Source: Pseudomonadota bacterium
GTDB taxonomy: Bacteria > Pseudomonadota > Alphaproteobacteria > Dongiales > Dongiaceae
Assembly (NCBI GenBank): GCA_021792365.1
Contig: JAJYUT010000002.1
Span: 994,902-1,058,901, forward strand
DNA length: 64,000 bases
Direction: 5' to 3'
The position numbers and the translations under genes were made by a program. Below, one piece after another: positions 8,848 through 18,125 of the stretch. The first letter of the stretch is position 1. Each line of letters opens with the position of its first letter. The notes under the pieces are model-generated. The model had not been told where the DNA came from. It saw only the letters and a program-made list of their open reading frames with translations, and did not search any database.

Positions 8848-9360
8848 CTATTCCTTCGCCTGCTCCACCGGCTCGACCAGCTCCTTGAGCGGGTAGCCGG
8901 CGAACTTCTTCGTCTCCGCCATAATCACGTTGGTGGTGACGGAGGCGATGTTCGGCTCCTCCTCGATCAGGCTGTGATGCAGCTCCACGTAGTCGCCGAC
9001 CGAGCGGCAGACGAAATGGACGATGTAATCGAAGTTGCCGGAAATCTGGTAGCAGGCGATCGCCTGCGGTGTGCGCTCGATCAGCCGCTCGAACGCGCCC
9101 TGCTGGATACGGCCGTGCTTGTGCAACGTCACGAAAGACAGGATCTCGACATAGTCGGTGAGCTTGGAGAGGTCGATATCGGCGCGGTAGCCCTGGATGA
9201 CCTTGCTGCGCTCCAGCGCGCGGTGGCGGGCGTGGCAGGGGCTCGCGGAAAGCCCCGCCTTGGCGGCCAGCTCCAGGTTGCTCATGCGGCCCTGCTCCTG
9301 CAGGGCAGTCAGGATCTTGAGGTCGATCCGGTCGATCTTGTGCGACTTGCGCGCGGCCAT
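8848..9360 (-). CDS. Lrp/AsnC family transcriptional regulator
   Basis: A 170-residue feast/famine regulator. The N-terminal HTH is IDRIDLKILTALQEQGRMSN with LAAKAGLSASPCHARHRALE as recognition helix; the C-terminal RAM domain (about 75-150) runs from YVEILSFVTLHKHG to SVTTNVIMAETKK and should bind an amino-acid effector and mediate octamer formation. ATG at 9360 (MAARKSHKIDRID) is preferred over an upstream GC-rich extension. It precedes the ornithine/lysine decarboxylase and probably controls it in response to a basic amino acid; it diverges from apt. Confidence 0.9.
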   Translation of the reverse strand: MAARKSHKIDRIDLKILTALQEQGRMSNLELAAKAGLSASPCHARHRALERSKVIQGYRADIDLSKLTDYVEILSFVTLHKHGRIQQGAFERLIERTPQAIACYQISGNFDYIVHFVCRSVGDYVELHHSLIEEEPNIASVTTNVIMAETKKFAGYPLKELVEPVEQAKE

Positions 9361-9517
9361 GCCATTCCCCCAAGGCCGGCCTCGACGCGGCCGGATGGCG
9401 CGATCGTTAGGCGGAAAGCCGGCGGACCGCAAGCCTTGGCCGCTCCTGCGCGGCTTTCCAACGGCGACAGGGGCTGTTATCTAGGGCCGCGTCGCATTCA
9501 GTCGCCAGGTGTTCCCG

Positions 9518-10033
9518 ATGGATCTCAAGGCCCACATCCGCCACGTTCCGGATTTTCCCAAGCCGGGCATCCTGTTCTACGACATCTCCACCCTGCTGGC
9601 GCACGGGCCCGCCTGGAAGGAGACGGTGAACCGGCTGGTCACCGCGGTCACGCCGTTGGAACCCGATCTGCTGGTGGGAATCGAGTCGCGCGGCTTCCTG
9701 GTGGCGGCGCCGCTCTCGTATCTGATGGGCTGCGGCTTCGTGATGGTGAGGAAGCGCGGCAAGCTGCCGGGCGACGTGATCCAGCATCACTATGACCTGG
9801 AATACGGGACCGACACCGTCGAGATCCAGGCGGAGGCGATCAGGCCCGGCCAGCGGGTGGTGGTGCTGGACGACCTGCTGGCGACCGGCGGAACTCTCCA
9901 GGCCGCCGTCGCGCTGCTGCGCAAGGTGGGCGCGGACGTGGTCGGCGCAGCCTGCATCATCGAGCTGGCGTTCCTCGGCGGCCGCGAGAAGCTGGATGTG
10001 CCGTTCCGATCGATGATCTCGTACGAGTCGTAG
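9518..10033 (+). CDS. apt: adenine phosphoribosyltransferase
   Basis: A 171-residue purine salvage enzyme converting adenine and PRPP to AMP. Diagnostic segments are [18 protein letters not shown] at the N-terminus, [32 protein letters not shown] in the middle, and the PRPP-binding motif [14 protein letters not shown]. Length is normal for the family. ATG at 9518 is preferred to a GTG nine bases upstream because family members begin with MDLK-type sequence. The GST gene follows 11 bases after its stop. Confidence 0.95.
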   Translation: MDLKAHIRHVPDFPKPGILFYDISTLLAHGPAWKETVNRLVTAVTPLEPDLLVGIESRGFLVAAPLSYLMGCGFVMVRKRGKLPGDVIQHHYDLEYGTDTVEIQAEAIRPGQRVVVLDDLLATGGTLQAAVALLRKVGADVVGAACIIELAFLGGREKLDVPFRSMISYES

Positions 10034-10044
10034 GAAGTCCCTCT

Positions 10045-10680
10045 TTGGCTCTCAAGATCTACGGGACGGCCCGATCACGAGCGGCCCGGGTGCGGTGGAT
10101 GGCGAAGGAACTCGAACTGGCGTTCGAGCACATCCCGCTGGCGATGGGCGATCCGGCGCTGAAGCAGCCGGACTATCTCAAGGTCAATCCGGCCGGCCGC
10201 ATTCCGGCCATGGACGATGAGGGATTCAGGCTCTCGGAATCTCTCGCCATCAACCTCTATCTGGCCCGCAAGTATGGTGATCGGGCGAGGCCTCCGCTGG
10301 CCCCAGCTTCACTCGAAGAGGAAGCCACCATCTGGCAGTGGTCTTGCTGGACGTTGACCGACCTGGAAGCTCCGCTGAACATCATCTACCTGCACCGCGT
10401 CTTCCTTCCGCAGAGCAAGCGCGATGCCAAGGCAGCCGAGGAGGCGGAGGCGCAGCTGCAAGTGCCACTCGCCATGCTCGACAATGCGCTTGCGGACAGT
10501 CCCTATCTGCTGGGCGCGCGGTTCACGGTTGCCGATCTCAACGTGGCTTGCGTGCTGTCCGCCTCGCGGCTGTCGGTCATCGATATCTCGGCCTTTCCCC
10601 GCGTGGCGAACTGGGCCAAACGCTGCCACGGGCGTCCGGCATCCCTGGCTGTGCAGGCGATACGGCAAGCGAGCGGCTAG
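10045..10680 (+). CDS. glutathione S-transferase family protein
   Basis: A 211-residue cytosolic GST: N-terminal thioredoxin-like domain (LKIYGTARSRAARVRWMAKELEL, cis-Pro region NPAGRIPAMDDEGFRLSESLAINLYLARKYG) and all-helical C-terminal domain with the N-capping segment FTVADLNVACVL. The Ser at about residue 9 to 11 may be the catalytic hydroxyl. The start is TTG at 10045: an AGGAAG ribosome-binding site at 10032-10037 sits seven bases upstream and no ATG fits. It directly follows apt and abuts the convergent amidase stop. Substrate unknown. Confidence 0.85.
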   Translation: MALKIYGTARSRAARVRWMAKELELAFEHIPLAMGDPALKQPDYLKVNPAGRIPAMDDEGFRLSESLAINLYLARKYGDRARPPLAPASLEEEATIWQWSCWTLTDLEAPLNIIYLHRVFLPQSKRDAKAAEEAEAQLQVPLAMLDNALADSPYLLGARFTVADLNVACVLSASRLSVIDISAFPRVANWAKRCHGRPASLAVQAIRQASG

Positions 10681-11880
10681 CTAGCCGAGCGCTTCTGCCA
10701 CCCTTTCCGCCAAGTGCAACAGCGCCCGGTCGCTGCCACGCGGGCCGACGAGAGACAGGCCGACAGCCGCGTTAGCCACGACGCCAGCCGGAATCTGCAC
10801 CTGCGGCAAGCGGCCCAGCCCGGCGATCGACGTCAGGCTCAAGGTGCGGTCACGGAACTCGGCGAGTTCCTGCTTCCCGGCGTCGAGGCGCGGCGCAATC
10901 GTGCCGGCGGTCGGGACGAGCAAAACACCATCCAGAGCCAGGAGGCGGTCCAGATGCGCCGCCACCGTCGCGCGGAAGTCCTCGTCATCGCTTTCAGGCA
11001 TCGCTGAGACCGACTTGGCGAGGGCGAAGCGATCCGCGATCTCGAGACCGAATTTCGGGTTTGTGGATTCGATCCAGGCGCCGTGGATGGCCCAGATCTC
11101 GCGCGGCTGCAGGCGGCGGAAGCGCCTCAGCCATTCGCCGAGGCCGCTCAATTCGCCAGCGAGGTCAAGCTCGGCCGAGATCGGCAGCGTCCTTCCGGCA
11201 CGCGACAGCGCCGCCTGCACCTGTTCGGCGACGCCCGGATCGGCGAGGGCGAAGGCATCGCCCGCGAGATAGAAGCGCGCGAGGGAGATGCCGTCACGGT
11301 CCGCCGGCAGCAGCACCGCGCCCGCGCGGCCCAGCGTGCGGGCATCGCGCGCGAACCAGCCGACCGTGTCGAAGCTCGGCGCGAGGGGCATGACGCCTGA
11401 AAGATCGACCGCGCCGTGCGTGGGGCGTATGCCGAAAATGCCGTTGAGACAGGCGGGAATGCGAACGGAGCCGCCGGTGTCGCTGCCCAGCGCCAAATCG
11501 ACGATGCCGTGGCCGACGGCGGACGCGGAGCCGCAGGAGGAGCCGCCCGGTATCCGGTCCGGCGTCACCGCGTTGCGCGGCGTTCCATAGTGGAAGTTCT
11601 GGCCATTGAGGCTGAAGGCGAGTTCGTCGGTGATGGTCTTGCCGATCATGTGGGCGCCGGCGTCAAGCAGCGCCTGCACGGCGGGCGCGTTCGCCACCGC
11701 CGGCCCATGGCTCGCCAGCCAATCCGGATTGCCGCATCCGGTGACCCGGCCGGCAATATCGAAAATGTCCTTGGCTGCGAAGGTCAGGCCCTTCAGCGGA
11801 CCATCGGCCGCCCCGGCAATCTCGAAATCGCCATGCGGACAGAAGGCTCCCGTCGCGCGGGCGGCCGCCGACAGGCTCAC
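10681..11880 (-). CDS. amidase signature family hydrolase
   Basis: A 399-residue amidase with the Ser-cisSer-Lys catalytic triad: Lys in FAAKDIFDIAG, cis-Ser in GGSSCGSASAVG, and nucleophile Ser in LGSDTGGSVRIPA. The rather short length and the FAAKDIFDIAG start resemble AMI1-like and indole-acetamide-type amidases. The substrate amide cannot be assigned. Its start overlaps the stop of a small secreted protein gene by four bases (11877-11880), so those two are coupled; its stop abuts the GST stop. Confidence 0.88.
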   Translation of the reverse strand: MSLSAAARATGAFCPHGDFEIAGAADGPLKGLTFAAKDIFDIAGRVTGCGNPDWLASHGPAVANAPAVQALLDAGAHMIGKTITDELAFSLNGQNFHYGTPRNAVTPDRIPGGSSCGSASAVGHGIVDLALGSDTGGSVRIPACLNGIFGIRPTHGAVDLSGVMPLAPSFDTVGWFARDARTLGRAGAVLLPADRDGISLARFYLAGDAFALADPGVAEQVQAALSRAGRTLPISAELDLAGELSGLGEWLRRFRRLQPREIWAIHGAWIESTNPKFGLEIADRFALAKSVSAMPESDDEDFRATVAAHLDRLLALDGVLLVPTAGTIAPRLDAGKQELAEFRDRTLSLTSIAGLGRLPQVQIPAGVVANAAVGLSLVGPRGSDRALLHLAERVAEALG

Positions 11881-12161
11881 GTCTCGATCCCGGTACCGTC
11901 GGTCTCGGTCGGCTCCTCATCCCCCTCTTCCTGCGGATCGAGGCGACGGATGATGATATCGCCGTTGGGCAGGACTTCCGGCGCGGCGTAGCGCGGCACA
12001 GCCGTGATGAGGAGGTCGAGCGCCTTCATCATCTTGGCAAGCGCCTCGTCGGCGAGGCGCTGGGCCTCGGTGGTATTGTCCTGGAGCGAGTCCGCATTGG
12101 CGCCGACAACCGGCGCGGCCAGGATGGACAAAGCAAGCAGCGGCAACAGATGCAGGCGCAT
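11877..12161 (-). CDS. small exported protein of unknown function
   Basis: A 94-residue protein with a signal peptide MRLHLLPLLALSILAAPVVGANA (cleavage likely near residue 23), then an acidic soluble part that starts with a short helix (TTEAQRLADEALAKMMKALDLLI) and ends PNGDIIIRRLDPQEEGDEE. ATG at 12161 is supported by GAGGGAGG just upstream. It overlaps the amidase start by four bases and so is the first gene of a two-gene unit. I do not recognise a named family. Confidence 0.7.
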   Translation of the reverse strand: MRLHLLPLLALSILAAPVVGANADSLQDNTTEAQRLADEALAKMMKALDLLITAVPRYAAPEVLPNGDIIIRRLDPQEEGDEEPTETDGTGIET

Positions 12162-12336
12162 CGCGGCCTCCCTCTCGGAAAAGCGATTTGAGCCCATCCT
12201 GACGCGATCCGCGCGCCATTTCCAGCACCCGATCATGGCAAATCATCACAACGGCGGCACTGCCATGCCCGCCCTCGCTTGACACGCTTTCGATGATCCC
12301 TGCTCTAATGGCGCGCGACTTGCAGGGGGATAAATC

Positions 12337-13800
12337 ATGGCAGGCGATTCCAGGCATCCATTCGTGCTGGACCGCGAGGCGTTCGAGGTGCTGGGAGCGG
12401 AGACGATCAGGATGCTGGGCGGCTATCTGCGCGCCCTGCCGAACGAGCCCGTGGACCGTACCGTTCCCAAGGACGTGCGGCAGAGGCTGATGTCCCTGCC
12501 GCTGCCAGAGCGGGGCCAGTCGCCGGAGGAGATCCTGGCCTTCCTGCGGCGGGAGGTCATGCCGTGGCCCATCGCGACCGGCCACAAGCGGTCCTATGGC
12601 TGGGTCAATTCGCCGCCGGCGCCGATCTCGCTCCTCGCGGACGCCGTCGCTAGCTCGATGGATTGCGGGCTGGACGGTTTCGATCATTCCGCCATCTTCC
12701 TGATGAAGAGCCTTGGGCGCTGGATCATGGAGCTGGTCGGGTTTCCGACCGAAGGCAGCCTGTGCCTGCTCCTGAGCGGCGGATCTGCGGCGACCCTGAA
12801 CGCCCTGACCGCGGCGCGCCACCGCGCCGCCGCGCGCGACGGCTGGAATATGCGCACGGAGGGCTTGCAAGGCGGGCGCAAGCACCTCGTCCTCTATGCC
12901 AGCGCGGAGAGCCACTCCTCGATCCAGAAATGCGCCGAGCAGCTTGGCATCGGCACCGACAACCTGCGTGCGATCGAGGCCGATCGCGATTTCCGCATGA
13001 AGCCCGCGGCGCTGCGGGCGGCGATCGAGACGGACCTCGCGGCAGGCCACCTGCCCTTCGCGGTCGTCGCGTGCGGCGGCGCGACCAATACCGGTGCGAT
13101 CGATCCGCTGGATGAGATCGCGGACATCGCGGGCGCATTCGGCATCTGGCTGCATGTCGATGGCGCGTTCGGCGCCTGGGCGGCCCTCGATCCGGCGTAT
13201 CGCGACCGGTTCCGCGCATTCGCGCGCGTGGATTCAGTCACGCTCAACCCCCACAAATGGCTGCAGGTGCCGGTGGATTGCGGCGCGCTGCTGACCCGCC
13301 ATCCGGAGGTGCATCGCGCGGCCTTCTCGCTGACGCCGGACTACCTTGAGGCGGGGCACAGCGAGGCGCCCTGGCCCTATGAGCACATGTTCCAGCTCAC
13401 CTACGGCAATCGCGCGCTCAAGGTATGGGCCGCAATCGCGCGCCTGGGCCGATCGGGCGTTGCCGAACTGGTGACCCGGTGCAACGGGCTGGCGAGGCTG
13501 CTCGAGCAGCGGGTGCGCGAGGCGGCGGATCTGGAGCTGCTGTCGCCGGCGTCCCTCTCGGTCGTGAACTTCCGTTACCGCCCGGCCGGGCGCACGCCCG
13601 GCGACTCAGCGCTCGATGAGCTCAACGAGAGGATTTCCGAGGCGATCAGCGCCGGTGGCGAGGCGCATATGCCGACCACGCGAATTCACGGCAAGACCTC
13701 GCTGCGCGCCTGCTTCCTGCACTACGAGAACGACGAGAGCGATGTCGATCATCTGATCGCATTGGTACGCCGCCTTGGGACCGAACTGATTCAATCGTAG
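12337..13800 (+). CDS. PLP-dependent group II amino-acid decarboxylase
   Basis: A 487-residue aromatic-L-amino-acid/glutamate-type decarboxylase. The order is N-terminal dimerisation arm, LLSGGSAATLNALTAARHRA (cofactor phosphate), HVDGAFGAWAAL (Asp contacts the pyridine N) and SVTLNPHKWLQVPVDCGALL (Schiff-base Lys in NPHKW). This is the group II (TDC/AADC) pattern. The substrate could be an aromatic amino acid; there is no antiporter nearby to help. AGGGGGA precedes the ATG. Its 3' end overlaps the convergent ATP-grasp gene by ten bases. Confidence 0.88.
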   Translation: MAGDSRHPFVLDREAFEVLGAETIRMLGGYLRALPNEPVDRTVPKDVRQRLMSLPLPERGQSPEEILAFLRREVMPWPIATGHKRSYGWVNSPPAPISLLADAVASSMDCGLDGFDHSAIFLMKSLGRWIMELVGFPTEGSLCLLLSGGSAATLNALTAARHRAAARDGWNMRTEGLQGGRKHLVLYASAESHSSIQKCAEQLGIGTDNLRAIEADRDFRMKPAALRAAIETDLAAGHLPFAVVACGGATNTGAIDPLDEIADIAGAFGIWLHVDGAFGAWAALDPAYRDRFRAFARVDSVTLNPHKWLQVPVDCGALLTRHPEVHRAAFSLTPDYLEAGHSEAPWPYEHMFQLTYGNRALKVWAAIARLGRSGVAELVTRCNGLARLLEQRVREAADLELLSPASLSVVNFRYRPAGRTPGDSALDELNERISEAISAGGEAHMPTTRIHGKTSLRACFLHYENDESDVDHLIALVRRLGTELIQS

Positions 13801-15587
13801 TCGCTCGCGCCGCGAACGGTGCCGGTGGCGATGCGGCGCTGCAAATCGACCAGCCGGTGATAGAGCAGTGGCCCGATGGGGCTTTCGCCCCATGGGCAGC
13901 GATGCACGCGCTGCAGGAAGTCGACATCGGCATAGGCATTGCCTTCCAGCAGGACCGGGCCGTCGGGCGTGAGGGCAATGTCCCAGCCGACGAGCAGCCG
14001 GTCCGAGCAGGCGCGGTGCGCCTTCAATGCGACCGACTGAATCTCGTCCCAGTGCGGCAGCACGCGGCCGGCAATCGGTGCGCCGGTGTTCGGGTGGTTG
14101 CTGTACCACTGGAACCGCATGTCCTTCTTGTCGCCCGTCATGACGCCGAGTGCGCCGGTCGCCAGCTCGACGGCGGAGCCGAGCTCGATGTCGTGCGGCC
14201 AGTTCGGCTCCAGCTTCGCGACGACGCGCAGCATGCCATGCGTCACCACCGGCTGGTCGGTCCGGTCGAGGCAGGTGATCACGCGGATGGCAATCAACGA
14301 TTCGCTCGCCAAGTCGGCGATTCCGGCGTGGTTCGTGACGAACGGCTCGACCAGCAGCGGCCCGGATCTCGAACGCTCCGCAAGCCGCGCCAGGACGGCA
14401 TCGAGCGTGAGCTCGGTCCCTTTCCTGTCGAGATATTTGTCGGCCTTGATGCGCTTGAACCATTCCGCGCCGCGCGCGCCCTTCGAGTGCACGAGCTTGA
14501 TGAAGAGATCCCGGTCCAGGGCCGCCTTCCCGTTGGGCCGGAGTTCCACCTGTCCGTCCCTGGCCACGGCGAGCAGCGGCGGATGCGGAATGTCGTGCCG
14601 CTCGCACAAGTCATGGACGCCGAGCTTGTTTCCAAGAGCCGTGCGGTGATCGTGCTTCGGCAACTGCCACGTGAGAATCTTGAACAGGCCGTTCTTGGTT
14701 TCGTAGCGGGTGATATAGCCGCCAGCGCGCCGCATCTGCTCCGGGCGGTACAGCTCGAACAAGTAATAGGCGCGCGCGTCGAGGCCGTGCTGGAACCCCG
14801 CACGGCAGATGCCCTTGAACTGCGACCAATAGCCGAGGCCGAATTTCGCGCGGATGGCCGGCGCACAATCGGCAAAACTGATGAAGAAGCGCGCCAGCGA
14901 CAGCACCGTCTTGCCGCCCGGCAAGGCGATCGCCCAGGTGCGCGGATAGCGATGCTTGTCCAGCAGGGCCTGGCTCGAGAACATGCTGCGGGCGACATCG
15001 CCCAATGCCGCCGGCGCCTGGTGGCGCGAGAAATGCTGCCAGCGCAGCGAGGCCACGAACGTGACCCCGCCCAGCAGATAGAATTGCAACGCGACGAACT
15101 GCGCCAGATCGATCGCGGACCCTCGCACCGCCTCGTCGAGCCCGAAGCTTCTCAGGTCCAGCGCGGTTGCGATGACATGCAGCGCGAAGCCCGCCCACAG
15201 GGCCCGCCGCGGCCAGGTCGGAATCCGGTCCAGCCGGATGGCCAGGGAGAGGGTCGCGAGGGCTATGATCGGCCCAAGCCAGTCGCCCAGCGCCTCCAGC
15301 CCCGATTGCTGAGCCAGGCGCTCGCTCCAGGGGCCGCCGAATTCCGCGGCTGCCCATAACAGGAGCAGCACGAGGGCCGCCTGCCACAGGCGGCGAACCG
15401 GCTGCTCCGGCGCCCCGAGCGCCAACCGCATTGCGGCCACGGATGCCGCGGCGAGCGCCAGGAGACCGGTAAGGGAATCCAGGGCCCACAGGGCTTCGGG
15501 TGTTCGGCTGACAGCCAGCAGAACCGCTGGCACGGCCCCAAAGGCGAGGAAAAGAGGTGCGTAAGAATTCTTTTGAGCGAGCTTCAT
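13791..15587 (-). CDS. membrane-anchored ATP-grasp protein (sugar-transfer associated type)
   Basis: A 598-residue two-part protein. The first ~230 residues hold about six hydrophobic helices (LFLAFGAVPAVLLAVS, LALAAASVAAMRLAL, LVLLLLWAAAEFGG and others). The C-terminal ~330 residues are a cytoplasmic ATP-grasp domain of the kind linked to sugar transfer: DLFIKLVHSKGARGAEWF (nucleotide lysine loop), GPLLVEPFVTNH, and GWDIALTPDGPVLLEGNAYADVD (metal-binding acidic/Asn end). It probably ligates or modifies a polymer precursor at the membrane. The usual neighbours of such enzymes (polysaccharide genes) are missing. A start at 15641 is also open; 15587 (MKLAQKNSY) is preferred. Confidence 0.75.
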   Translation of the reverse strand: MKLAQKNSYAPLFLAFGAVPAVLLAVSRTPEALWALDSLTGLLALAAASVAAMRLALGAPEQPVRRLWQAALVLLLLWAAAEFGGPWSERLAQQSGLEALGDWLGPIIALATLSLAIRLDRIPTWPRRALWAGFALHVIATALDLRSFGLDEAVRGSAIDLAQFVALQFYLLGGVTFVASLRWQHFSRHQAPAALGDVARSMFSSQALLDKHRYPRTWAIALPGGKTVLSLARFFISFADCAPAIRAKFGLGYWSQFKGICRAGFQHGLDARAYYLFELYRPEQMRRAGGYITRYETKNGLFKILTWQLPKHDHRTALGNKLGVHDLCERHDIPHPPLLAVARDGQVELRPNGKAALDRDLFIKLVHSKGARGAEWFKRIKADKYLDRKGTELTLDAVLARLAERSRSGPLLVEPFVTNHAGIADLASESLIAIRVITCLDRTDQPVVTHGMLRVVAKLEPNWPHDIELGSAVELATGALGVMTGDKKDMRFQWYSNHPNTGAPIAGRVLPHWDEIQSVALKAHRACSDRLLVGWDIALTPDGPVLLEGNAYADVDFLQRVHRCPWGESPIGPLLYHRLVDLQRRIATGTVRGASDYD

Positions 15588-15751
15588 GAACACCAATACG
15601 ACATTGAGGGCCGTCCGTCGGGTCCGGGCGGCCCTGAGCAACGCGGGTAACGGGCGGTCGGGTTAAGCCGGACGCATTCGCGACGCCAGGATACAGGTCG
15701 GCGCCGGCGCAATTCCAGGATGCGCCAACCCTTTGATCCGGCAGCCAGTAC

Positions 15752-15775
15752 GCCCGACCCAGGACCGGGTCGGGC
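15752..15775. terminator. GC hairpin in the ATP-grasp / binding-protein intergenic region
   Basis: GCCCGACCC (15752-15760) and GGGTCGGGC (15767-15775) form a 9-bp stem with a six-base loop. A second GC-rich inverted pair (GGCCCGGCCGCG near 15842, CGCGGCC near 15872) lies just after the solute-binding protein stop and could end that minus-strand transcript. Neither has a proper T-run. I see no gene in 15588-15891. Confidence 0.5.
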
Positions 15776-15891
15776 ATCATACGGGATTTATGGCGGTTCT
15801 GAATCGAAAAATCGCGCGCGCGGATCCGCTGCGCATGCCGCGGCCCGGCCGCGTCGGGCTGATCTGCGCCCGCGCGGCCGGCCGGGCCGGA

Positions 15892-17205
15892 CTACTTCTG
15901 ATAGCCGAGTTGCTTCATCAAATCGTTCAGGCTGGCGTCCGCCTTGGCGATCGCGTCCGCGGAGCTCTTGTTGCCCGCCCAGGCGGCGAACAACTCGTCA
16001 TAGATGATGCGCTGCATCTCGACGTATTCCGCGAAATCGGAGGTGAGCGGAATGAGCACTTCGGCATCATTGACCGGCGCCAGGAACGGGTAGCGCGCCA
16101 GCCACTTCTCGTCGCTGTAGACCGCGCTGCGATAGGCCCCCGGCGCGCCGTTCTCCAGCATGATCGCCTGGCCCTCATCGCTCGTCAGGAACGCGATGAA
16201 CTCATAGGCGGCGGCCGGTTGCGGCGCGTTGGCCGCGATCGCGATCTGGAACCCGCCGAGGTAGTCGTGGCGCGGCCCCTCCAGCGTGCTGCGCGGCGGC
16301 AGGGCGTATTTGACCTTGCCGACCACCTTGCTCGTCTCCGGGTTCTCGACGTCGGAAAACGTCATGTACCAGTTGATGAACATCGCACCGTTGCCCTGCA
16401 TGAAGGCGTTGGTGGATTCCGCATAGCCCATCTCGTTCGCGCCCGGCGCCACGAACGGCTTGATGTCGAGCCATAGATCGAGCGCCTTCCTGCCGTTGTC
16501 CTGGTGGGCGAGCAGCGACTTGAACGACTTGTCCCATACGAACTGATTCGCATCGGGCGGCATTTGCAGGCTTGCCAGGCGCACGGTCCACTCGGAGTAG
16601 CCGGCATCCTGCTCGCCCGGCATGGTCACGACGCCGTAGATACCCTTGTCCGGCTGGTTCAGCTTCTCCGCATAGGCGCGGAACTCGTCCCAGGTCTTCG
16701 GCGCCTCGCTGAGGCCGGCCGCCTCGAAGAGATCGGCACGGTACGCCATCACCTCGATGAAGAAGTCGATCGGCGCGGCGTAGTACTGGCCGTTGAAGCG
16801 GTCATAAGCATCGACGATCCCCGGCAGGAAGCCGTCCCAGTCGATCTTCTGTTTCGCGGCCGCTTCCAGCGGGTCGAACGGCTGGACCCAGTCGTTCTTC
16901 ACGAACAGCGGCAGCCAGATGCAATCCAGCACCATGATGTCGTATTCGTCCGAGCCGGTGGTGCCGAGCAGCACTTCCTTATTGTAAGCCTCGGAATACG
17001 GGTACTGGTCGATGGTAACGGTGACGCCGGTGCGCTCCTTGTAGATCTCGGCGGCTTTCTTCATCGCATTGCCGTAGGGCTCGCCGGTCGCGATCACGCG
17101 GACTTCGGTATCCGCCCAAGCCGTCAAACTCGTTGCAGCACTGATCGCCAGCGCGGCGATCGCGCCCAATGCGGCGTGGCGCCGCTTGCTCCCATGCGCG
17201 GTCAT
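15892..17205 (-). CDS. extracellular sugar-type solute-binding protein
   Basis: A 437-residue periplasmic binding protein (ABC family 1 fold). After a basic start, a hydrophobic signal (HAALGAIAALAISAATSLTAWA) ends near residue 31. The mature part has VIATGEPYGNAMKKAAEIYKERTG, YDIMVLDCIWLPLFVKNDW and the hinge-proximal GYSEWTV and GAMFINWYMTF segments typical of sugar and polyol binders. ATG at 17205 has GGGAGA upstream. It is divergent from a DeoR gene and two permease genes, with shared inverted-repeat operators between. No ATPase gene is in the locus, so it must share one from elsewhere. Confidence 0.88.
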   Translation of the reverse strand: MTAHGSKRRHAALGAIAALAISAATSLTAWADTEVRVIATGEPYGNAMKKAAEIYKERTGVTVTIDQYPYSEAYNKEVLLGTTGSDEYDIMVLDCIWLPLFVKNDWVQPFDPLEAAAKQKIDWDGFLPGIVDAYDRFNGQYYAAPIDFFIEVMAYRADLFEAAGLSEAPKTWDEFRAYAEKLNQPDKGIYGVVTMPGEQDAGYSEWTVRLASLQMPPDANQFVWDKSFKSLLAHQDNGRKALDLWLDIKPFVAPGANEMGYAESTNAFMQGNGAMFINWYMTFSDVENPETSKVVGKVKYALPPRSTLEGPRHDYLGGFQIAIAANAPQPAAAYEFIAFLTSDEGQAIMLENGAPGAYRSAVYSDEKWLARYPFLAPVNDAEVLIPLTSDFAEYVEMQRIIYDELFAAWAGNKSSADAIAKADASLNDLMKQLGYQK

Positions 17206-17254
17206 TTTGCGTCTCCCTGCCTTTTTGCCCAGACCGCTCAAGACTGTCACGATT

Positions 17255-17291
17255 CAATCACTAAAGTCAATTGAGTGATCGTTAGTGATTG
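17255..17291. promoter_or_regulatory. divergent operator: exact 10-bp inverted repeat
   Basis: CAATCACTAA (17255-17264) is the exact reverse complement of TTAGTGATTG (17282-17291), 17 bases apart. A further GAGTGATC lies between, so TCACT/AGTGA half-sites occur three times within 37 bases. The site lies between the divergent solute-binding protein (start 17205) and DeoR gene (start 17325), where a DeoR-type repressor would bind to control both directions. Assignment to this regulator is inference. Confidence 0.75.
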
Positions 17292-17324
17292 TTTTGGCGT
17301 AACTGCTGACGTATATTGCAAATT

Positions 17325-18125
17325 ATGGTCAAGATTCAACGTAATCCGGCGCAGCGGCAGAGCGAGATCAAGCGGCTTCTCCTGGCGCACGGCGCCCTCT
17401 CGGTCGACGAATTGTGCGCCCTTGTCGCCGCGTCCCCGGCCACCATCCGCCGCGATCTGTCGCATCTACAGACTGCGCTCGGAATCGAACGCACCCATGG
17501 CGGCGCGGCGATGCAGCCGCTGCGCCCCGCGGAGCAGAACTTCGCCTATCGCGAATCCCAGGACGTCGAGGAGAAGCGCGCGATCGCCGATGCCGCGCTG
17601 AAGCTGATCGAGCCCGGCAGCACGATCTTCATGAACGACGGGTCGAGCATCATGGCGATCGCCAAGGCGATCGTCGCCTCCGGCATCGAATTGTTCGTCG
17701 CCACGCCGGCGGTCAATGTCGCGACGACATTGTCGGAGAATCCCAAGGCGACGGTCTGCCTGCTCGGCGGCTTCGTGCGCCAGACCTCGCTCGCGACTTC
17801 CGGCCCCTTCGCGGAGGCCATGGCGGCGCAGATCAATGCCGACCTGGCCCTGATCTCTCCCGATGGCCTTGGCGCGGAGAGCGGCCTCACCTTCACCCAC
17901 GCCAGCGACGCCGCTTTGGCGAAATGCATGTCGGACAAGGCGCGGCGCACCATCGCCATCGCGGTCGCAGCCAAGCTGCGCCGCACCGAACGCATCGGCG
18001 CGCTGCCTCTTTCGGCGGTCAGCGAGGTGATCACCGGCTGCCAGGATGCCGCTCTACTCCAGGCGCTGCGCAAGCGCGGCGTGAAGCTGACGCTGGTTGA
18101 TTCGGGCGAAGGGAAGGACTCGTGA
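17325..18125 (+). CDS. DeoR/GlpR family transcriptional regulator
   Basis: A 266-residue repressor. The N-terminal winged helix (RQSEIKRLLLAHGALSVDEL, then SPATIRRDLSHLQ) is the DeoR pattern and the C-terminal half is the DeoRC sugar-phosphate isomerase-like sensor domain (EKRAIADAALKLIEPGSTIFMNDGSS, NADLALISPDGLG). Effectors in this family are usually phosphorylated sugars or glycerol-3-phosphate, which fits the kinase gene in the same operon. ATG at 17325 is chosen over TTG at 17316. Its stop overlaps the first permease start (GTG at 18122). Confidence 0.92.
   Translation: MVKIQRNPAQRQSEIKRLLLAHGALSVDELCALVAASPATIRRDLSHLQTALGIERTHGGAAMQPLRPAEQNFAYRESQDVEEKRAIADAALKLIEPGSTIFMNDGSSIMAIAKAIVASGIELFVATPAVNVATTLSENPKATVCLLGGFVRQTSLATSGPFAEAMAAQINADLALISPDGLGAESGLTFTHASDAALAKCMSDKARRTIAIAVAAKLRRTERIGALPLSAVSEVITGCQDAALLQALRKRGVKLTLVDSGEGKDS

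Noticed and set aside
13857..15359. 500-codon plus-strand frame antisense to the ATP-grasp gene
   Set aside because: Composition-driven shadow; no domain features and no ribosome-binding site.
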